DNA of 64,000 nucleotides from Avena insularis (taxonomy: Eukaryota; Streptophyta; Magnoliopsida; Poales; Poaceae): NCBI GenBank assembly GCA_023614405.1, contig CM042696.1:336899211-336963210 (forward strand). The letters run 5' to 3'. Under the pieces are notes generated by a model. It searched no databases and was not told where the DNA came from. It saw only the letters and a list, made by a program, of their open reading frames with translations. A program made the position numbers and the translations under genes. Of the stretch, positions 34,870-48,340 are shown one piece after another. Position 1 is the first letter of the stretch. The number at the start of each line of letters is the position of its first letter.

Positions 34870-37800
34870 ATGGCACCACCACGCCATACTGAGGATGACA
34901 TACCACCTGAACTGGGAGCTACGTTGGCAAGTATTGCTAATGCCTTGGGTACAATGCAACAGAACCAGCAACACTTTGAAGAAAGTGTGAGGAGGAATGA
35001 GTTTGCCCCGCTACCTCCACCTCCCAAGCGAGGAGACATCAAGGACTTTCTGAAGTTTAACCCACGCCACTTTGAGGTGTCTGATCAGCCACTGGATGCT
35101 GATGATTGGCTTCGTGACATGTCAAGGTTGCTGATAACTACTGATGTTCCTGAACAAGAATGGGTAAAATGCGCCGCTCACCTTCTGAAAGGAGATGCAG
35201 CTCTATGGTGGGAGAATTACCTGAAGGCAAACCACTCTGGTTTTCAGCCTACTTGGGAGCAGTTCGCTAGGGCTTTCAAAGAGCAATACCTGTCAGAAAT
35301 TGTCATGGAAAGAATGAAGGAGGTGTTTCTCAACCTCAAGCAGGGCAATGACAATGTCGACACCTATATCAGAAACTTCATGAATCTTTCTCAGTATGGT
35401 GGTGATGAGATCTCTGATGACAAGAAGAAACAAAAGAGGTTCAGGCAAGGGCTCAATGCATCTATCAAATATGCAATCACTCATGCAAGGCCGGGGTCTT
35501 TTCTGGAACTCCAACATACATCTCTACAGGAAGAAGCTAGTAGGCAAGTGTTCGAGGAGTCCAAGAAACATAGTCGTGACACAGCAAGCTCTTCAGCTAT
35601 GACAGCTCCTTCTAAGCACCGCGTGTGGGTTCCTAATACCACACTGCCGCTCCCTGCTCCGCCAAGACCTTCAAGCTACTCGGCAAGGCCACCAAACTCC
35701 TTCAACGCTGCTCCTAGGGGCTACAACCACAACTACCCTAGAGTGTCGTATGGTGGAGTCCCTGGCTACTCTGCTCCGCGTTCGTTTGGTGCTTGCTACA
35801 CTTGCGGGAACACTGGGCATCAACAATGGAATTGCCCTATGAACAACAAAGCTCTTCCTCCTCCGCCTCCAAGACCTACTTCGACTACTGCTGCTCGTGC
35901 ACCTGCACCACAAGCTCTCAACATCAACACTAAGCCCGGGTCCACTGTTGCTCGCGCCAATAACATCAACATGGTTCAAGCTGAACATGCACCTGGAGTT
36001 CTGATGGGTACTCTTCTCGTTAACTTAGTCCTTGCACGAGTTTTATTTGATTCTGGAGCATCGCATTCTTTTGTGTCTCACAAGTTTTCAAATGAACATG
36101 AGCTGGCTATGGATTCTCTTCCTAAACGTTTAATGGTTCTCTCTCCTAGAGCAACTATGGCATCTTCCAAGATCAGTCATGGTAATCAAATTCTAATTGG
36201 TGGTTCTTCATTTCTGGCTTCCTTGATTATTCTGGGCAACTCAGATATTGATGTCATCTTGGGCATGGACTGGTTGAAAGCCAATGAAGTTGTGATTGAT
36301 TGTGCTGAACACTCGGTTTCCTTGAAAAATCCTGAAGGCCACATAGTCTATTCTCCAAGGCAAACTCCTTCTATTCAGCTCTACTCTTTGGGTGTCCAAA
36401 ACATTGATGTTCTGGAAGCCTTGCAAAATGTTCCTATGGTCTGTGAGTTTCTAGATGTGTTTCCAGAAGAGTTACCAGGTATGCCTCCTGACCGAGAGGT
36501 CGAGTTTGTGATTGATCTTGAACCTGGAACCACTCCTATCTCCAAGCGGCCTTATAAAATGGGTCCTGCAGAGTTGGCCGAACTCAAACGGCAGCTTAAT
36601 GAACAAGAAAAGTTGGGTTTTATTCAGCATAGTACTTCCTCTTAGGGTAGCCCAACCATCTTTGTGAAGAAGCGAGACCGGACTGATCGACTTTGTGTTG
36701 ACTACCGAGCTCTCAATGCAAAAACCATCGAGAATAAATATCCCCTTCCACGGATCAATGACCTCTTCGATCAACTTGCAGGAGCAGTGGTATTCTGCAA
36801 GCTTGACTTGAGAAGTGGTTATCATCAAATCAAGATTCGCAAGGAAGATGTTCCTAAACCACCCGCTATGGCCTGTATGAGTACACGGTCATGTCTTTCG
36901 GTCTCACGAATGCACCTGCCACCTTCTCGAGGCTTATGAACTCGGTTTTCATGGAGTATCTTGACAAGTTCGTCGTGGTCTATCTGGATGACATTCTGGT
37001 CTATTCCAAGTCAAAAGAAGAGCATGCAGAACATCTCCGTTGTGTTCTTACAAAGCTTCGTGAGAACCATCTGTATGCAAAGTTCTCCAAGTGTGAATTT
37101 TGGCTTCCTGAAGTTACCTATCTGGGGCACGTCATTTCTGCTAAGGGCATTGCTATCAACCCAGAGACTGTTCGGATAATTGTGGAGTGGCTCCCTCCCA
37201 AAAATGTCAAAGAAGTCCGGAGTTTTCTTGGATTGGCTAGTTATTGTCGTCGGTTCGTTCAGAACTTCTCAAAACTTGCCAAGCCTATTACCGATCTCCT
37301 CAAGAAAGGCAAGAAATTTCTTTGGTCACCAGCGTGTCAAGCAAGCTTTGAAACTCTCCAAGAGAAGCTCACCTCCACACCTGTCTTGATTCCTCCTGAT
37401 ACATCAAAACCTTTTCAAATCTTTTGTGATGCCTCCCTCCAAGGACTTGGCGCGGTCCTCTTGCAAGAAAAGCAAGCCGTTTCTTATGCTTCCCGTCAGT
37501 TGAAAACTCATGAGCTCAACTATCCAACACATGATCTTGAACTTGCAGCGGTTGTCTTCGCTCTAAAAGTATGGAGGCACTACTTGCTTGGAAACCGCTA
37601 GAGATCTTTTTCGACCACAAAAGCCTGAAGTATATCTTCACTCAGCTGGACCTCAACCTTCGCCAAAGGAGATGGATTGAAACCATCAACAACTTTGATC
37701 TTTCGATCAACTACACTCCGGGCAAAGCAAATGTGATGGCTGATGCCCTCAGTCGTAAGGCATATGTGAACAACCTCATGGTGGAACAGCAACAACCTCT

Positions 37801-39313
37801 CTTGTGCGAGGAATTCCGTCGACTCAACCTCGAGCTTGTACCTCAGGGCTATCTTCATAACTTGATAGCTACCCCTCTCTTGGAAGAAAAAGTTCGCTCC
37901 ATTCAACTTGGTGATCCTTCCACTAAAAACATCATCTCCAAGATTCAGCTTCCGAAGTATGAACCTTTCCACCTTGACGACCAAGGCACTCTATTCTTTA
38001 AGCACCGAATGTTCGTTCCAAAGTATCCGGGTTTGAGAGAGCAAGTTTTTAAAGATGCTCATGATTCTTTTCTTTCTATCCACCCTGGCAGCACTAAGAT
38101 GTACATGGACCTGAAAACAAAATATTGGTGGCCTGGATTGAAACGATATTGTGCCAAGTATGTCTCGGAGTGTGATGTCTGCCGCAGAGTGAAAGATGTT
38201 CATCAAAAACCTTCTGGCCTTCTTCAACCTTTGAAGCCTCCAGAATGGAAATGGGAGAAAGTGGAGATGGACTTCATAACTGGTTTTCCAAGGTCGCAAA
38301 AAGGCAACAACGCAATCTTTGTTGTCATTGATAGGCTCTCAAAAGTGGCTCACTTCTTTCCCGTCAAGGAAACAATTTCTGCAAGTCAGCTGGCTGAGCT
38401 CTATATCAGCAGAATTGTCTCGTTGTATGGGGTTCCTCTTGTAATTAGCTCAGACCGTGGGAGTATCTTTACCTCCAAGTATTGGGAAAGTTTCCAACAA
38501 GTCTTGGTAACAAAGCTAAACTTCAGCACAGCTTACCATGCTCTGTCGCAAGGGCAAGTTGAAAGGATCAATCAGATTCTAGAAGATATGATCCGCGCTT
38601 GCGTCATTTCTTTCGGAATGAAGTGGGAAGAGTGCCTTCCATATGCTGAATTCTCTTACAACAACAGCTATCAGAAGAGTCTCCAGATGGCACCCTTTGA
38701 GGTTCTCTATGGCCGCAAGTGCCGAACTCCGATTGGTTGGTCGGGCGCAGGAGAAAGGAAATTCTTTGGCCCTGACATTGTCACTCAAGCAGAAGAGAAG
38801 GTTCTTATCATTCTTGAGAACTTGAAAGTTGCTCAGAGTCGTCAGAAAAGCAACTATGACAGAAAACACACGGACATGGAGTATGTTCCTGGTGATCTCG
38901 TTTACCTCCGTGTCACTCCCATGAGAGGCACCCATCGCTTTGGTATCAAAGGCAAGCTTGCGCCTAGATACATTGGTCCTTTCAAAATTCACGGCAAAAG
39001 AGGAGAAGTGGCTTATGCTCTCGAGCTTCCTGAACAACTCAAGGTTCATGATGTCTTCCACATCTCTCAACTCAAGAAGTGCTTCAAGGATCCTGGCAGG
39101 ACCGTGGATCACGAGCTCATCAACCTCCAAGAGGATCTCTCCTATAAAGAACAACCCGTCAAAATCCTTGAAGTCGCAGAACGGAAGACTCGCAACAAGT
39201 CTATCAAGTTCTGCAAGGTGCAGTGGTCGCACCATTCCGTTGATGAATCCACTTGGGAACGTGAGGACAACCTCTGTTCTGAGTACCCTTTTCTCTTTGA
39301 GTCTTCTTCCTAG
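34870..39313 (+). pseudogene. Element C gag-pol with C-terminal chromodomain, three lesions
   Basis: The ATG at 34870 (MAPPRHTEDD) opens gag. Capsid lies at about 35020-35570, the zinc knuckle CYTCGNTGHQQWNC near 35795 and protease Asp-Ser-Gly-Ala-Ser near 36050. A TAG at 36643-36645 replaces what is normally Trp in the RT entry motif. RT resumes, loses several bases near 36860 (frameshift), then shows YLDDILVYS near 36982 and RNase H Asp-Ala-Ser near 37428. A second frameshift near 37600 joins the last RNase H part to integrase (His/Cys finger about 38060-38190; DDE core about 38265-38580) and a chromodomain at about 39150-39300, stop 39311-39313. Chromodomains bind modified histone H3 and bias insertion to heterochromatin in this lineage. 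Not functional as it stands. Confidence 0.88.
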
Positions 39314-39337
39314 AATCTCGGGGCGAGATTCCTGTTT

Positions 39338-39350
39338 AGTGGGGGAGAGT
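39338..39350 (+). promoter_or_regulatory. Element C polypurine tract
   Basis: agtgggggagagt abuts the 3' LTR start TGTAGCATCC. Confidence 0.85.
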
Positions 39351-42300
39351 TGTAGCATCCTATCTGTCTAACATCTGTAATGCTACATGGTTTATTAATA
39401 AAAAAAAATGCTACTTCCTACATATCATTATGTCATGCTCATGTCACCATGCCACATTGCATTTGAGCATCATATAAAACCCCCTTGATTTGGTTCTTCT
39501 CCTCAAATTGCATTTGCCTTATTAATTGTATTTGCTTCTTGATATAATGTTTGATGCCCATGTTGAGTTGGGGGCATATCTATTTGATTCCTTTCCCTCA
39601 CTAACATGTTACCACATCTAGTCATATCAATCTTGCTCCAATTCTACCGTACATAGCATATGTGGGGTCCTTTGTTTTTGTTTGGATCAAATCCATGTCC
39701 ATGTGTATCTGTGTGGATCCATCCCAGTTTTTCTTGCCACATGATCTTGCTAAACCCCACCCCACCTATGTCATATGGACTCTATTTATTTGGCCATGTT
39801 TTAAATCAAGCCATATGCCATATGTGGATCATCCCCTTAATTCATGTCATATTCCCTCTCCAATTCTTTTGCTCTTTTCTTTAATCCTTTTAAGCATAGT
39901 GTCTACCTGTTCTCACATGATAGTCACACAAGCTCCATGTCCAAAACACCATCGTGTCTTGCTACCTGGGAGCATGAATCAACCGAGCCAGCTGAAACAA
40001 ACCCAGCCCAATCACTGAACCCGTGGGGCACCCAGCCGGCCACTGTTTCTCTCCCCGGGACAGCACGCGATCGCCCCAGTGCTATGCCCAGGTCGTGTTT
40101 CCCCTCCCTCCTTTTTCATCTGGGCATAAAGAGAGCAAGAGATAGTAGGCCATCACCACAACCACCCCTCTCCTATATCTGGAACGAGATCGAGATCCCC
40201 TTCTTTGTTCTTCTTCATCCCCACGCAAAGCTCCACCAGCCGCGGTGACCATGTCGTTGTCGCCGTCCATAGCCACCTCGCCGTCCTGTTGAACCTCTCC
40301 CACCAGAGCCAGCCACCGTGTCCGGAACGTTGCCAAGACGCCCAGGAGTCCCTCTCATTCGCCCTGTACGCAGCGGCGAGCTGGAGAGCTCCTGCATCCT
40401 CTCCGTCCCCGCGCACATCGTCGTCGCCGTCTTCCTCTTCTCCGTCCACCTCCTCCGACAACCACTATGAGGCCACTTCCCTCTCCTCTCCTCTCCTGTT
40501 TCTCTTGCAGTCTGCCAAGGCCACGCCACAAGAAGTCGCTACCAAGGCTTGGCCGAACGCGATCGACACAACAGCTACAGTACGTACACCTCTTCCAGGC
40601 TAAACTTCCCGAATTTCTCCCGGCGTCCCTGTTGCTCCTTTGCAAAAACTCTGAACATCAATTTTGTTCTCCTACATCCCAGATTTCTAACTCATCAAAC
40701 AACACTCCTTTTGGCTAACTACAGCGATCATAATCGTCTGGCGAAGATCTAACCAAAATCTGCTTTTCTGAACTAACCTGCTAAACAAACTGAACCCCCT
40801 ATGTATCTCCCTGTTTCCAGGCGCACACATGCTTCGGATGAAGAAACCTCCGACACAAAAGTTGTACCTATTTCTAAGATCTCTAACTTTCCTTTTTACA
40901 CTTTAGCCAAATTCGGCTTGGTTTCATCGCTACCTTCTCGGGAACACGCTTAAAAATTTCTGTTTGTGTGAAATCTGTCACATTTATCTGAATCCGCTCT
41001 GTTCGTCCCTCCTTTGCGTCGCGTATCTTGCTCCTTTGGCAATACTTCCTTCTGAAAAGTTGTAGAAATTGGCGAGATCTAAAACTTTCGGTTTACAGAA
41101 TCTTCAAATTCGCCACCGATTCGTCGCCACGTTCGTCCAAACTCGGGCTAGATCTGAGTTTCAGTATCAGCACCTCCGGAACCTTTCCTATAAAACCCCC
41201 TGTATTTTTGGCCATCAAACACCGATTCCCGGCTCGCCCACGTGTCTGCTTCGCACTGATCGGCGTGCGAGGTGGACCCGCACTGATCAGCGCGCGAGGT
41301 GGACCCGTCTGACCTTGACCTCACATGTCAGCCTCTGTGGCTAAGCTCAGCCGCGGTGAGAAAACTCTGCAGCGCGTCGTTTCGCCAGCTCAGCGTCGGG
41401 CCCGCATGGCAGTTGCTCAGGCTAGATCCAGCTGGGTGTAAAAAGTCTGTGTTCTTTTTCCTGTTAATAAAAATCTTTTCTAGAAATTGTTTAAGTGTTT
41501 TTAAATCCAGAAAGTAATAACTTTTTATTGATAAATCCAAATAATGCAAATAATATATGTTTTTGAATCAGAAAAATATGAGGTTTTAAAATATGCCATT
41601 CAAAATATTGTTTGCCCAATTCAAATTTTTGAAAATTGTTAATTTGTAATAACTGCCTTTTCCTCATTTAATTAATAATTTTATTTCTATAACTCCAAAT
41701 TTGACAAATAATATGTCTAAATCGATGAGCGTGACGAGCCTGTTCTAACTATGCATTCCATGATATCATTTGAATCATGCATCATGTATAACTATCAAAA
41801 CCTGAATGGTTTATGCCACTAAAATATGTCTAATAAATACTAAAAGTGCTATTTTATTGTCCCCACACCTTCCCCTTGCCATGCTACGTTATTGCCATGT
41901 AAATTGTACATCATTCATCATAGCATGCTTGTTTGCTTGTCGTATTATATTTATATGCTTGTGTACTTTATTTATGTTGGCTCTTGTTTGTTTGGTTCTT
42001 CTTTCGAATAGACGCCGAGCAGGGGAATTTACAGGAATCCCAGGAGTACTACCCAGATCCATCCTTCGCTTCAACTGAGCTTCCAGGCAAGCACTACCAC
42101 ATGCTTGCATACATATAGTACCTATGCTTCTATCTTACTCTTGCATCATTGAGTCGCGTTTGCATTAAATTGAATCCCAAGTATTGCATAGCCTTTAATT
42201 TTAAACCCCATAGAAGCTTGTTCCTCCATCCCATGAGCCATTACTAGAGGAGTTGTTTGAGCCAGGCGAGTCATAGAATTGCATGTGTAGGGTTTGTGCG

Positions 42301-43810
42301 AGTCCTTGGATAATAGGGTACCTAAACAACTTAATATGAGTAGAGAACTAATGAAAGAGGCATCGGTGAGCATTATCTGCTAATTGGTTCTTTAATCTCA
42401 CTTATGTCCCGTAGGACCCCGAGTACTTGATTCCTGTTCCTTGAATATTCGCACTATCCACATACGGGGGACTCTATGAATCCCCCTTTGCTTGAGCTTG
42501 ATTCGCATTTTATTTCTTAGGGCCACATAGTAGTTTGGGGCTTTATTACTATCATGAACTTATGTCATGCTTTACTGCTTTATTTACGATTGTGCGTGGA
42601 GCACATGTACTGTTTTGGAATGCGGAGTGTTTTCGCGGTATCGACAAGCCCAGTCACACTTTCGGGTTCCTAGTCGTTTATAGCCATTGACGCAAACCTT
42701 GGGTCCGTCTCGGAGCCGGCCAACTTCGTTGCGGGTAGCTTAGTGGGATGGCCCCCTGAAATGATTTATGAATCATGTGAATGCATTGTCGTGAGGCCTC
42801 GTTGTGTTTTATTTGGTTTTTCCCGAGGTTGATCGTGTGTGTGTTGCTATTTGTGCACCCCTGCAGGGTAAATCTTTATGAAAGTCGTGTCCGCGGTTAT
42901 GGATGACTTGGAGCACAGTTTCTCGATCATAGACAAGCATAACTAAAGTACCATGTTTAATTTGACTAAATACCTGACTAGTAATTAGTGCAATACTCAT
43001 GGAATGGTTAATAAAACTACCAACGGATGGGTTGTTCGTCCGCCTACTTGTTGGTAAGCGAGAGGGAGGATGGATCTGTTATTTTATACTGTTATAACTG
43101 TTGTTTCTAATTAACGGACGTCCGTCTATCATTGGTTAGGCGGATGGTTAGTGAGTATCTATAGACTTGTTAGTTATTTATCTTTTGCTGCAATTGTGTC
43201 ACCCCAGGTATATGTCCCCTTTATAGGCAAAAAGACTTTCTAAGTACCCCTAGGGTCTCACACGATAAATTGTTTGATTCAGATGAACAGGTATATTCGC
43301 AAGATGGATACTGGGTGGAAGAAACAGAGGATGTTGGCAATGACCACTCGGTGTAGAGATTCCGGGGATGGGTATCCGTGAGATCTGTGGGCGGGAAGTA
43401 CTTATTTATATGGCATCTTATGCCGATTTGCTTCTTATCCTTACTCGGATCTTGTTTTCCGTTTTCGCTTGATACTCTGATGATTGATGTATGAGGAGCT
43501 ATCCTAAACTATTATCTCTATCTAGGATATTTGGATCTTGCCGTATGTCGTTGCAATATTTCTATTTCTTTTAGATGGTATGGCTCTGAGAACTGTTGTA
43601 AGGTAGCTTGCATACATACTCACTTGTGTATGTATTTGATCTCTTTTCCTGTCGACTACGCCGCTCGCTCTTGTCCCGATGTTCTTGGAGGTGGATAGGG
43701 CGGTCGACGGGCCTACACGTGGGTGGCCCTGGGCCCCCGCTATAGAATCCCTTATCCACTTTTGGTTCATCCAGGCTTGAACTTAGAGCGTAGGGTCCGA
43801 GGTAGTTACA
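39351..43810 (+). repeat. Element C 3' LTR (4460 bp)
   Basis: It is collinear with the 5' LTR. It differs by an unrelated patch (40486-40554 against 30724-30801), a 27-bp tandem duplication (41254-41280 and 41281-41307, single at 31502-31528), small gaps and scattered substitutions. Confidence 0.9.
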
Positions 43811-43815
43811 CATCC

Positions 43816-45572
43816 TTTGTATACTTGCCACTTGGGGGCGGTTTTCCTTGAGGAAGTGTGGGCTTGAAGGAAGGCTTGGAGGTACTTTAGGAACTTTCAT
43901 TGAAGGTTGTTGGTGTAGCGGTTGGAGCTTGCTTGTAGGTGAAATACGTCTTGGGCTTATTGTACTTGATGTCCTCTTATACTTGACGTTCGGCTTTGAT
44001 GGCGATATGCACAAGCTCAACTATGTCATTGTATGTTTGGAACTCGACGATGCGCTTGATGGGATGGTTCAAGCCAATAAGGAAATGTGCCATAGTTTGT
44101 TCCTTGCGCTCTTCAATATTGGCACGGATCATGTTGAGCTCCATTTGCTTGAAGTACTCTTCCACGGTCTTTATCCCTTGACTAAGCGATTGAAGCTTGT
44201 TGAAGAGGTCACGCGTGTAGTGCAAAGGAGCAAAGCGGGATCTCATATGAGCCTTCATGGCATGCCAAGTTGTGATTGGGGGATCTCCTCTTGCATCACG
44301 AGCAACTTGAACTTGTTCCCACCAAAGGTTGGCGTAATCATCAAACTCAAGCGAAGACATGGCGACCATCTTCTCGTTGCTATAGTTGTGCATATGGAAG
44401 ATCTTGTCGACTTTGAGTGCCCATAAGAGGTATTCTTTGGGGTCATTTGATCCGGTGAACTTGGGCATCGTGAACTTGAGCTTGCCAAATGTTTCTTCCT
44501 CATTGCAGTCACGATGGATGTGGTTGCCAATGGTGATGATGGTCTTCATCTTCCATGCAATCATTGCGACGTGCTTGTTGATCTTGTTGATGTGCTTGCT
44601 GTTGAGGAGGTGGAACTTGGTTCTCGTGACCTTGTTGAGGCACTTGCTCTTGATGTTGTTGGGGAGCTTGCTCTTGCTCTTGACGGGGTTGTTGACGAGG
44701 TTGAGGCACTTGGCCCTCATGAAGGTGTTGAGGATGTTGACCCTCTTGGCGCGGTTGTTGACGAAGAGGAGGCTCGTTCCTCGGTTGGTGATGTGGGTTA
44801 GGCACTTGGGCCTCACGACAAAGATTATGGTATTGAGCCTCATGACATGGTGGATGTCGCTCAACATGTACAATTTGACGTTCATGTATTGATGAGGAGG
44901 AGGTGGAGCCTCGTGGCGACCATGGTGTCGGCATGGTCATTCATTACAGCGATGACGAGGACGAGGATCTTGGAGAGCTTCATGTTGGTGACGAGCTTGT
45001 TCCTCCAAGTTAGAGTCATCACTTGTTGTGTCAAGTATGTGTCGCGGGCGATGGCGGTGGACTTGAGGTTGTGCTTGAGGTTCCTCTTGTGGTTGCGCTT
45101 GTTGGATCACTAGTGCCCTTACATGATGATGGTGTCCTTCGCGCCTTGCTTGGGGCCTTGAGGAGAAATCACCATCATAGCTTGTCGGTGCGGCGTGCCA
45201 TGGGGAAGGTACATAGTGCGAAGAGCTTCCATCTTCAACCACGGGAGCATAATTGTGTCTTGGAGCACTTGGAGGAGAATGGTGGCGCGACGAGCTTGAA
45301 GATCTTGATGCGCGAGAGCGCGGACTTGCCATTTCGTCGATGAGGAGTCGAAGCTTGTCATTTGTTTCAGCGACGAACCGTTGGAGCGCTTCATTTTGAT
45401 GGCCAAAGTTGTGTTGCATTGCATGCATTTGTCTCTCAAGGCCATCGAAGCGGTTGTCGATGTTCTTTAACTCAGCTTGCGTTTCACCAAATTGTTCATC
45501 TTGTCGCGTCTCAAGCGCCTCGCAACATTCACGAAACTCATGCCAGATGATGAAGTGGCTTGTGCGTGTCAT
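43816..45572 (-). pseudogene. B1 gag (CRM clade), frameshifted
   Basis: The minus-strand ATG at 45572-45570 (MTRTSHF) opens a coiled-coil start, then a long Gln/His/Pro/Arg-rich linker. The frame breaks near 44937. The linker continues in another frame (about 44940-44510), and the capsid domain lies in a third stretch (about 44520-43977). Capsid motifs are Phe-Thr-Met-Pro-Lys-Phe, Leu-Glu-Phe-Asp-Asp-Tyr-Ala and Trp-Trp-Glu-Gln-Val-Gln, typical of CRM gag. The end of gag is at the element C insertion. Gag would assemble the particle; this copy cannot. Confidence 0.8.
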
Positions 45573-46887
45573 GTACGGACCTTGTTCTTATTCTTGGGGA
45601 GGTGGTTGGCTCGACTCATTGTGCCTATTCATCATGCAAAACACACAAGGATTGTATATGGAACTGGAATATGGTGATGTTAACCTTTTACCTCACCTTG
45701 GGGATTGCATCGAACTAGAAACCACAAGTGAGAGCTATAAGCGTGCAAAGTGAAATCGCAAATAGACCTCACACTAAAGAAAGAACTAACTCTCAAAAGC
45801 TTTTGGTGGAAGGTTAGGGTGGTGGAAAACCAAACAAAACGATCCAAAGAAACGGTTATTGTTAAAGGTGGTAGAGAACCAAAGATCCAAAGCAAAAAAG
45901 GAAACGATCTACAAAAACACAAGGATACACACACGTGGAGACGGATGTGGTTAGCACGACTATAAAAGTGAGCACAAAATGTCCTAACGAAGACTACGCT
46001 CGGTGTCGTGCCAACGCAAGGAGAGACCACAACTCATTCGCCAAAAGAGAAATTAGCAACTAATTTGTGCACTTGCCTCGGTCACGCTCTATCTCTCTCT
46101 CTTTGATTACAAGCTTGAGACTCTCTTTGTATTGGGAGACTTTGTATCTTTCTATTTTTCTTTTTCTTTTGCTTTTTCTCTTTTTTTGATTCTTTTCTCC
46201 CTTTCTATACTACTATGTCAACTCTTGAATTTTCTTACACACTCTCACTTTCCAAGGACAAGTGCACAATGCTTAGGCAAACATAAGATGAGTTGCTCTC
46301 ATAGGATAGATACACATAAGGAAGAAGGGTTAACAAGGTGGAGCAAGTTATACCTTCGGTATTGGCAACTTGCTACCGGTGTTGGGGATGATGTTCGGGC
46401 GTCGCGGTGTCGAGGAGCATGGTTTGTTATGACTTGCGAAGCTTGAATTTGTTGGGGCGACACGCACACGAGGCACGAACAACACAAGAGGAAAATGGAC
46501 AAAACTAGGCAAATTAGCAGTTTCGGCGACCAAACCGGCGGTGCCGAATCCTGTGCTGGAAATTTCAGCGGGAATTCTGGTTCACCGAAAATTTCGCCGG
46601 AAATTTTGGCGGTAGAACCGGTCCACCGGGCGTGGAGCCGATTTGAGTTCGTGACAAACTCGAAAAGTCAAATCTGTCAAAAAATTCGGAAATATGTCCA
46701 AATTGGGCTGGAGAAAGGTTCTAGGAAGGTAGATCGGTACCCAAAGCAACTGATCTGTGGAACAAAACCACAAAAATCGCACCAAATCTAGAGATCGATC
46801 CGAAGGCAATTTGGTGCTCCGTTTTGGGGATTTTCAAATTTTTGGTGGATAGAAGAAAATTTTGTGGGGGAATTCGTGAGCAACGAA
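45573..46887 (-). other. B1 leader
   Basis: About 1.3 kb of untranslated leader between PBS and gag on the minus strand, collinear with the B2 leader (54087-55389). No gene is visible. Confidence 0.55.
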
Positions 46888-46900
46888 GCTCTTGATGCCA
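46888..46900 (-). promoter_or_regulatory. B1 primer-binding site
   Basis: The minus strand reads tggcatcaagagc, close to the iMet PBS tggtatcagagc, three bases from the LTR end. Confidence 0.7.
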
Positions 46901-46903
46901 ATA

Positions 46904-47799
46904 TGTTGAGGGCTAACCTCGAGGATGACCCGATCTTTCATGAATCCCTTGAGATTGAGGAGAGGGATGAGGGAGAGGGGAAATCCGCGAACTCATGCAC
47001 GAAGAACACGATGAACACATGCACACGCGAAGACACAATACACACCTATAGCTCACGCTGGCGGTGACCGGTCCGGCGCAATCCCTAGGATCGACGTCGG
47101 GCGGAGTGATCTCTCTCGAACCAGCACGACATGTAGGAAGTCTTGGTGAGATATTTACGTCTTGGCAAGGGACTCCGATGTTAGTACAACAAGGGAGGCA
47201 CGATGCAAACTCCAACAAGGTGGGGGGATAATTGGTGCTCCTCTCTCAAGGAGCATGAGACTTGAAATTAGGGAGATCCACAAGGGTGTCTTCTATTTTC
47301 AATTATCCAAGTCTGAGTAATACAAGGGGGTGTGGGAGCTATATATAGGCCAGCCACTAAAACAGGGGTAGTTTGGGCACAAAAGGGTAAAAACTGGACG
47401 AAATAGGAATATTCTCGGGCATCAAACCCTGGCTGACTTTGAGACTAGGCCGTTCTGGCGATTAATCTGGTCGGACCGGGAGACTGGAGCCAAGAAATTT
47501 CCGGCAAAAGCAGCGTCTGAGGTGTAGTACGATCGGCGCTGGTTGATTTCGGCGGGTGCCGAAAATTCCGGTCACGTGTCCGGTCCGCCGGAGTGGGCGC
47601 CAGGATTTCCGGCGTGGGTTCCGGTCCGCCGGTCCTGGAGCCGGTTTGACCTGGGACTCCGTCTTGCATTGGCTTGGCTCCTTCTCTTGGCATTTCTTCA
47701 TTGGGTTCATATCTGATGATGCATAAAGTTTTGGCATGAAGTAACAAGCCATCCAAGAATGTATCGAAATCACACGAGACAAGGAGCGAATTCACCTTA
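46904..47799 (-). repeat. B1 5' LTR, main part (rest at 56376-56468)
   Basis: It starts tgttgaggg on the + strand and matches the left LTR 25042-26061. It stops at ttcacctta, where B2 is inserted. The remaining end (agcttgaagg...gggatgcatca, preceded by the duplicated cctta) is at 56371-56468, next to the gggta flank. Confidence 0.85.
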
Positions 47800-48340
47800 T
47801 GTTGAGGGCAAACCTCTAGGGTGGCCTGATCTTTCACGATTCCCTTTCAAATCGAGGGTGGAGTGCGGGGGAAGGAGGGAAGGATGAACACGACGAACAC
47901 ACGCATGAAGAACGCAATGAACACACACACGCAAAACCACGATAAACACCAATAGCTCACGCCGGCGGTGACCGATCCGGCACAATCCCTAGGATCAGCG
48001 TCGGGCGGAGGACTCTCTCTCGAACCGGCACGACGAGATGGGAGACTCGGTGAGATCTTGACATCTAGGCAAAGGGACACCGATGCCTAGGCCTTGTACA
48101 ACGCGGAGGCACGATGCAAACTCCAATGAGGTTTGGGGATATTGGTGCTCCTTAGTCAAGGAGCATGAGGCAGGAATTAGATAGGTCCACAAAGGGGTTT
48201 CCACTAATTCCAATATCAAGCCTAGGGTTTACAATGGAGGTGGGGGTCTATATATAGGCCAGCCACAAGTTTAGGGGTAATTCAGGCATTAAAGTAGAGT
48301 TTTGGGCGAAGTAGAGGGGTACATGGGCCATAGGGCCCAG

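Larger units (their letters stand above)
29578..43810 (+). mobile_element. Tekay/Del-lineage chromovirus (Ty3/Gypsy) 'element C', 14.2 kb, inserted in B1
   Basis: Two very long LTRs (29578-34033, 4456 bp; 39351-43810, 4460 bp) begin TGTAGCATCC and end GTAGTTACA. A perfect TSD catcc lies at 29573-29577 and 43811-43815. The PBS, gag-pol and PPT are in order. Pol ends in a chromodomain, which with the long LTRs points to the Tekay/Del chromovirus lineage. Its insertion separates the B1 zinc-knuckle region from the rest of gag. Pol has three lesions, so the copy is not autonomous. Confidence 0.92.

Noticed and set aside
29578..43810. Reading element C and the solo LTR at 6372 as one recent family
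   Set aside because: Shared words are scattered and total LTR lengths differ by about 1 kb, so only a broad relationship is claimed.
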